A stretch of DNA of 64,000 bases, from NCBI RefSeq assembly GCF_013466985.1, contig NZ_CP059164.1:2303001-2367000 (forward strand), written 5' to 3'. The translations under genes were made by a program, and so were the position numbers. Shown here piece after piece: positions 62,722-64,000 of the stretch (position 1 is the stretch's first letter; each line of letters begins with the position of its first letter). This stretch comes from Nocardioides ungokensis. GTDB taxonomy: Bacteria > Actinomycetota > Actinomycetes > Propionibacteriales > Nocardioidaceae. Below the pieces are notes generated by a model. The model was not told the DNA's origin. It did no database searches and saw only the letters and a list, made by a program, of their open reading frames with translations.

Positions 62722-63524
62722 TGGCCACCCTGCTCGAGATCACCGACCCCGCCGACCCGCGCCTCGCCGACTACCGCGACCTGCGAGACGTCCAGCTGCG
62801 CAAGGCGCTGGAGACGACGCACGGCCTGTTCCTCGCCGAGGGGGAGAAGGTCGTACGCCGTGCCGTCGAGGGCGGCTTCTCACCCCGGTCGTTCCTGATG
62901 GCGCCGAGGTGGCTCGACGGGCTCGCCGACGTGCTCGGCACCACCGACGCGCCCTGCTTCGTGATGTCCGAGGCCCTGGCCGAGGAGGTCACCGGCTTCC
63001 ACGTCCACCGTGGGGCCCTGGCCTCGCTGGAACGACTCCCACTCCCGTCCGTCGCCTCGGTCCTGGAGGGCGCCCGGTCGGTGCTGGTGCTCGAGGACAT
63101 CGTCGACCACACCAACGTGGGGGCCATCTTCAGGTCCGGTGCCGCCCTGGGCTTCGACGCGGTGCTGCTGGCGCCGCGGTGCGCGGACCCGCTCTACCGC
63201 CGCTCCATCAAGGTGGGCATGGGCGCGGTCTTCTCGACACCCTGGACCAGGCTGCCCGACTGGTACGACGCGCTGCCCACGCTGTCTTCGTACGGCTTCA
63301 CCACCGTGGCGCTCACCCTCGCCGACGACGCCACGCCCATCGAGTCCGCGGTGGCGGGCGTCGACAAGGTCGCGCTGGTCCTGGGCTCGGAGGGGCACGG
63401 CCTCTCGGCCCGCTGGGAACAGTCCGCGGACCGCCGCGCGATCATCCCGATGCGGGAGGGCATCGACTCCCTCAACGTCGCCGCGGCCACCGCCGTCGCG
63501 TGCTACGTCACCGCCCGCCGTTGA
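62721..63524 (+). CDS. SpoU/TrmH-family RNA methyltransferase
   Basis: SPOUT-class 2'-O-methyltransferase of 267 residues, probably acting on rRNA or tRNA ribose. N-terminal substrate-binding domain (LLEITDPADPRLADYRDLRD), then the knotted SAM domain with motif 1 DHTNVGAIFRSGAALG, motif 2 ALVLGSEGHGLSARWE, and motif 3 IPMREGIDSLNVAAATAVACY. The ATG is the last base of the upstream stop (TGATG), so it is coupled to siroheme synthase. Which nucleotide is methylated cannot be told. Confidence 0.93.
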   Translation: MATLLEITDPADPRLADYRDLRDVQLRKALETTHGLFLAEGEKVVRRAVEGGFSPRSFLMAPRWLDGLADVLGTTDAPCFVMSEALAEEVTGFHVHRGALASLERLPLPSVASVLEGARSVLVLEDIVDHTNVGAIFRSGAALGFDAVLLAPRCADPLYRRSIKVGMGAVFSTPWTRLPDWYDALPTLSSYGFTTVALTLADDATPIESAVAGVDKVALVLGSEGHGLSARWEQSADRRAIIPMREGIDSLNVAAATAVACYVTARR

Positions 63525-63608
63525 ATGCGCGACCGCGCTGTCGCTCGGAACAGCCCGGCCAGGTCCCGACCGAGCGCCACGCGACCGTGCACGACGGCAG
63601 TCAGTGCT

Positions 63609-64000
63609 TCAGACCGTCAGCTCGTAGATGATCTCCAGCCCGTCCTCGTCGTCCCACTGCTCGCCGTTCTCCACGAAGGGGTACTGGGCGATGAGCGCCA
63701 GCGACGCAGCGTTGCCGGGGAGACCGTGGCGCGCAGCGTGCGGACGGCCGGGTCAGCCCGGGCGCGCGACAGCATGGCCTCCAGCGCGGCGCGGGCGTAG
63801 CCCCGACGCCGGCAGACAGGGTCGATGCCGTACCCGACCTCCACCATCCCGTCGGGGTCCGGCGCCGCGTGGAAGCCTGCCCGTCCGACCGCTCGCTGCT
63901 CGTCGTCGTCCCAGACGACCCCGGTGACCCACGCCGCGTCCTCCGGGGTCTCGACCACCTGGAGGGCCCGTCGGCGCCAGGTGCTGACGCACTCGGGGCT
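63609..64000 (-). CDS. GNAT family N-acetyltransferase (5' partial, single-base frameshift)
   Basis: C-terminal 131 or so residues of a GNAT acetyltransferase that continues beyond the right edge. Acetyl-CoA-binding motif A is visible as VGYGIDPVCRRRGYARAALEAML. A base is missing near 63718 between RATVSP and GNAASLALIAQYPFVENGEQ; correction continues to WDDEDGLEIIYELTV and stop 63609. The frame is open to the window end, so no start is called; GTG 63958 is an internal possibility. The substrate is unknown. Confidence 0.82.

Noticed and set aside
1..64000. tRNA, rRNA, prophage, transposase or attachment sites
   Set aside because: Looked for and not seen; gene content is chromosomal throughout and composition is uniform.

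Overview
The window is a stretch of chromosome from a high-GC actinobacterium, most likely a Nocardioides-like member of the Propionibacteriales. Reasons: strong G/C at third codon positions; the actinobacterial order sufB-sufD-Rieske-sufC-sufS-sufU-sufT; an InhA-type enoyl-ACP reductase beside fabG; a SURF1 protein; an actinobacterial VLRF1-type peptidyl-tRNA hydrolase; a sortase; and many start codons only 6-8 bases after a TAnnnT hexamer, the arrangement of leaderless mRNAs. This assignment rests on gene content, not on a database search. I saw no tRNA, rRNA, CRISPR array, prophage or insertion sequence, and no gene-free gap reaches 300 bases.

Layout. 1-5.9 kb: Fe-S cluster assembly (suf) operon, entering from beyond the left edge and closed by a hairpin. 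6-14.4 kb: methyltransferase, VLRF1-type ribosome-rescue hydrolase, ABC exporter pair, APH-like kinase, zinc metallopeptidase, ABC-F ATPase, enoyl-CoA hydratase. 14.4-21.6 kb: exporter ABC protein, SDR, SURF1, moaA, small Cys/His protein, DUF3099 protein, dodecin, fabG, fabI. 21.7-27.5 kb: cyanophycin locus, cyanophycinase-cphA-cupin on the minus strand, convergent with a CphA paralogue that lacks the ATP-grasp domain. 27.5-36.8 kb: SixA, SerB, ABC ATPase, NfeD-stomatin-TSUP operon, RDD protein, secreted protein, lipase-like hydrolase, GDPD. 36.8-47 kb: a large amine-catabolism region: PuuD-like hydrolase, SDR, aldehyde dehydrogenase, glutamine-synthetase-like ligase and FadR regulator on one strand; APC permease, choline-kinase-like phosphotransferase and a DMGDH/GcvT-type flavoprotein on the other. 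47-57 kb: ABC ATPase-permease-secreted phosphoesterase operon, ABM-like protein, catalase, second ABC exporter. 57-64 kb: His-rich surface protein and sortase, flavin monooxygenase with FMN reductase, PEBP-like protein, siroheme synthase, SpoU methyltransferase, and a GNAT running off the right edge.

A window-wide feature is the number of single-base indels: 25 lesions in 16 otherwise well-conserved genes (19 deletions, 6 insertions), including five in the ABC-F gene and five in the flavoprotein. Restoring them gives lengths divisible by three and continuous conserved motifs in every gene whose ends are both visible. I therefore treat them as probable sequence or assembly errors and give the whole reconstructed gene, noting each lesion.

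The best candidates for undescribed biology are (i) the ATP-grasp-less CphA paralogue beside a complete cyanophycin operon and (ii) the gamma-glutamylation cluster divergent from an APC permease, kinase and DMGDH/GcvT flavoprotein, whose amine substrate cannot be told from sequence.
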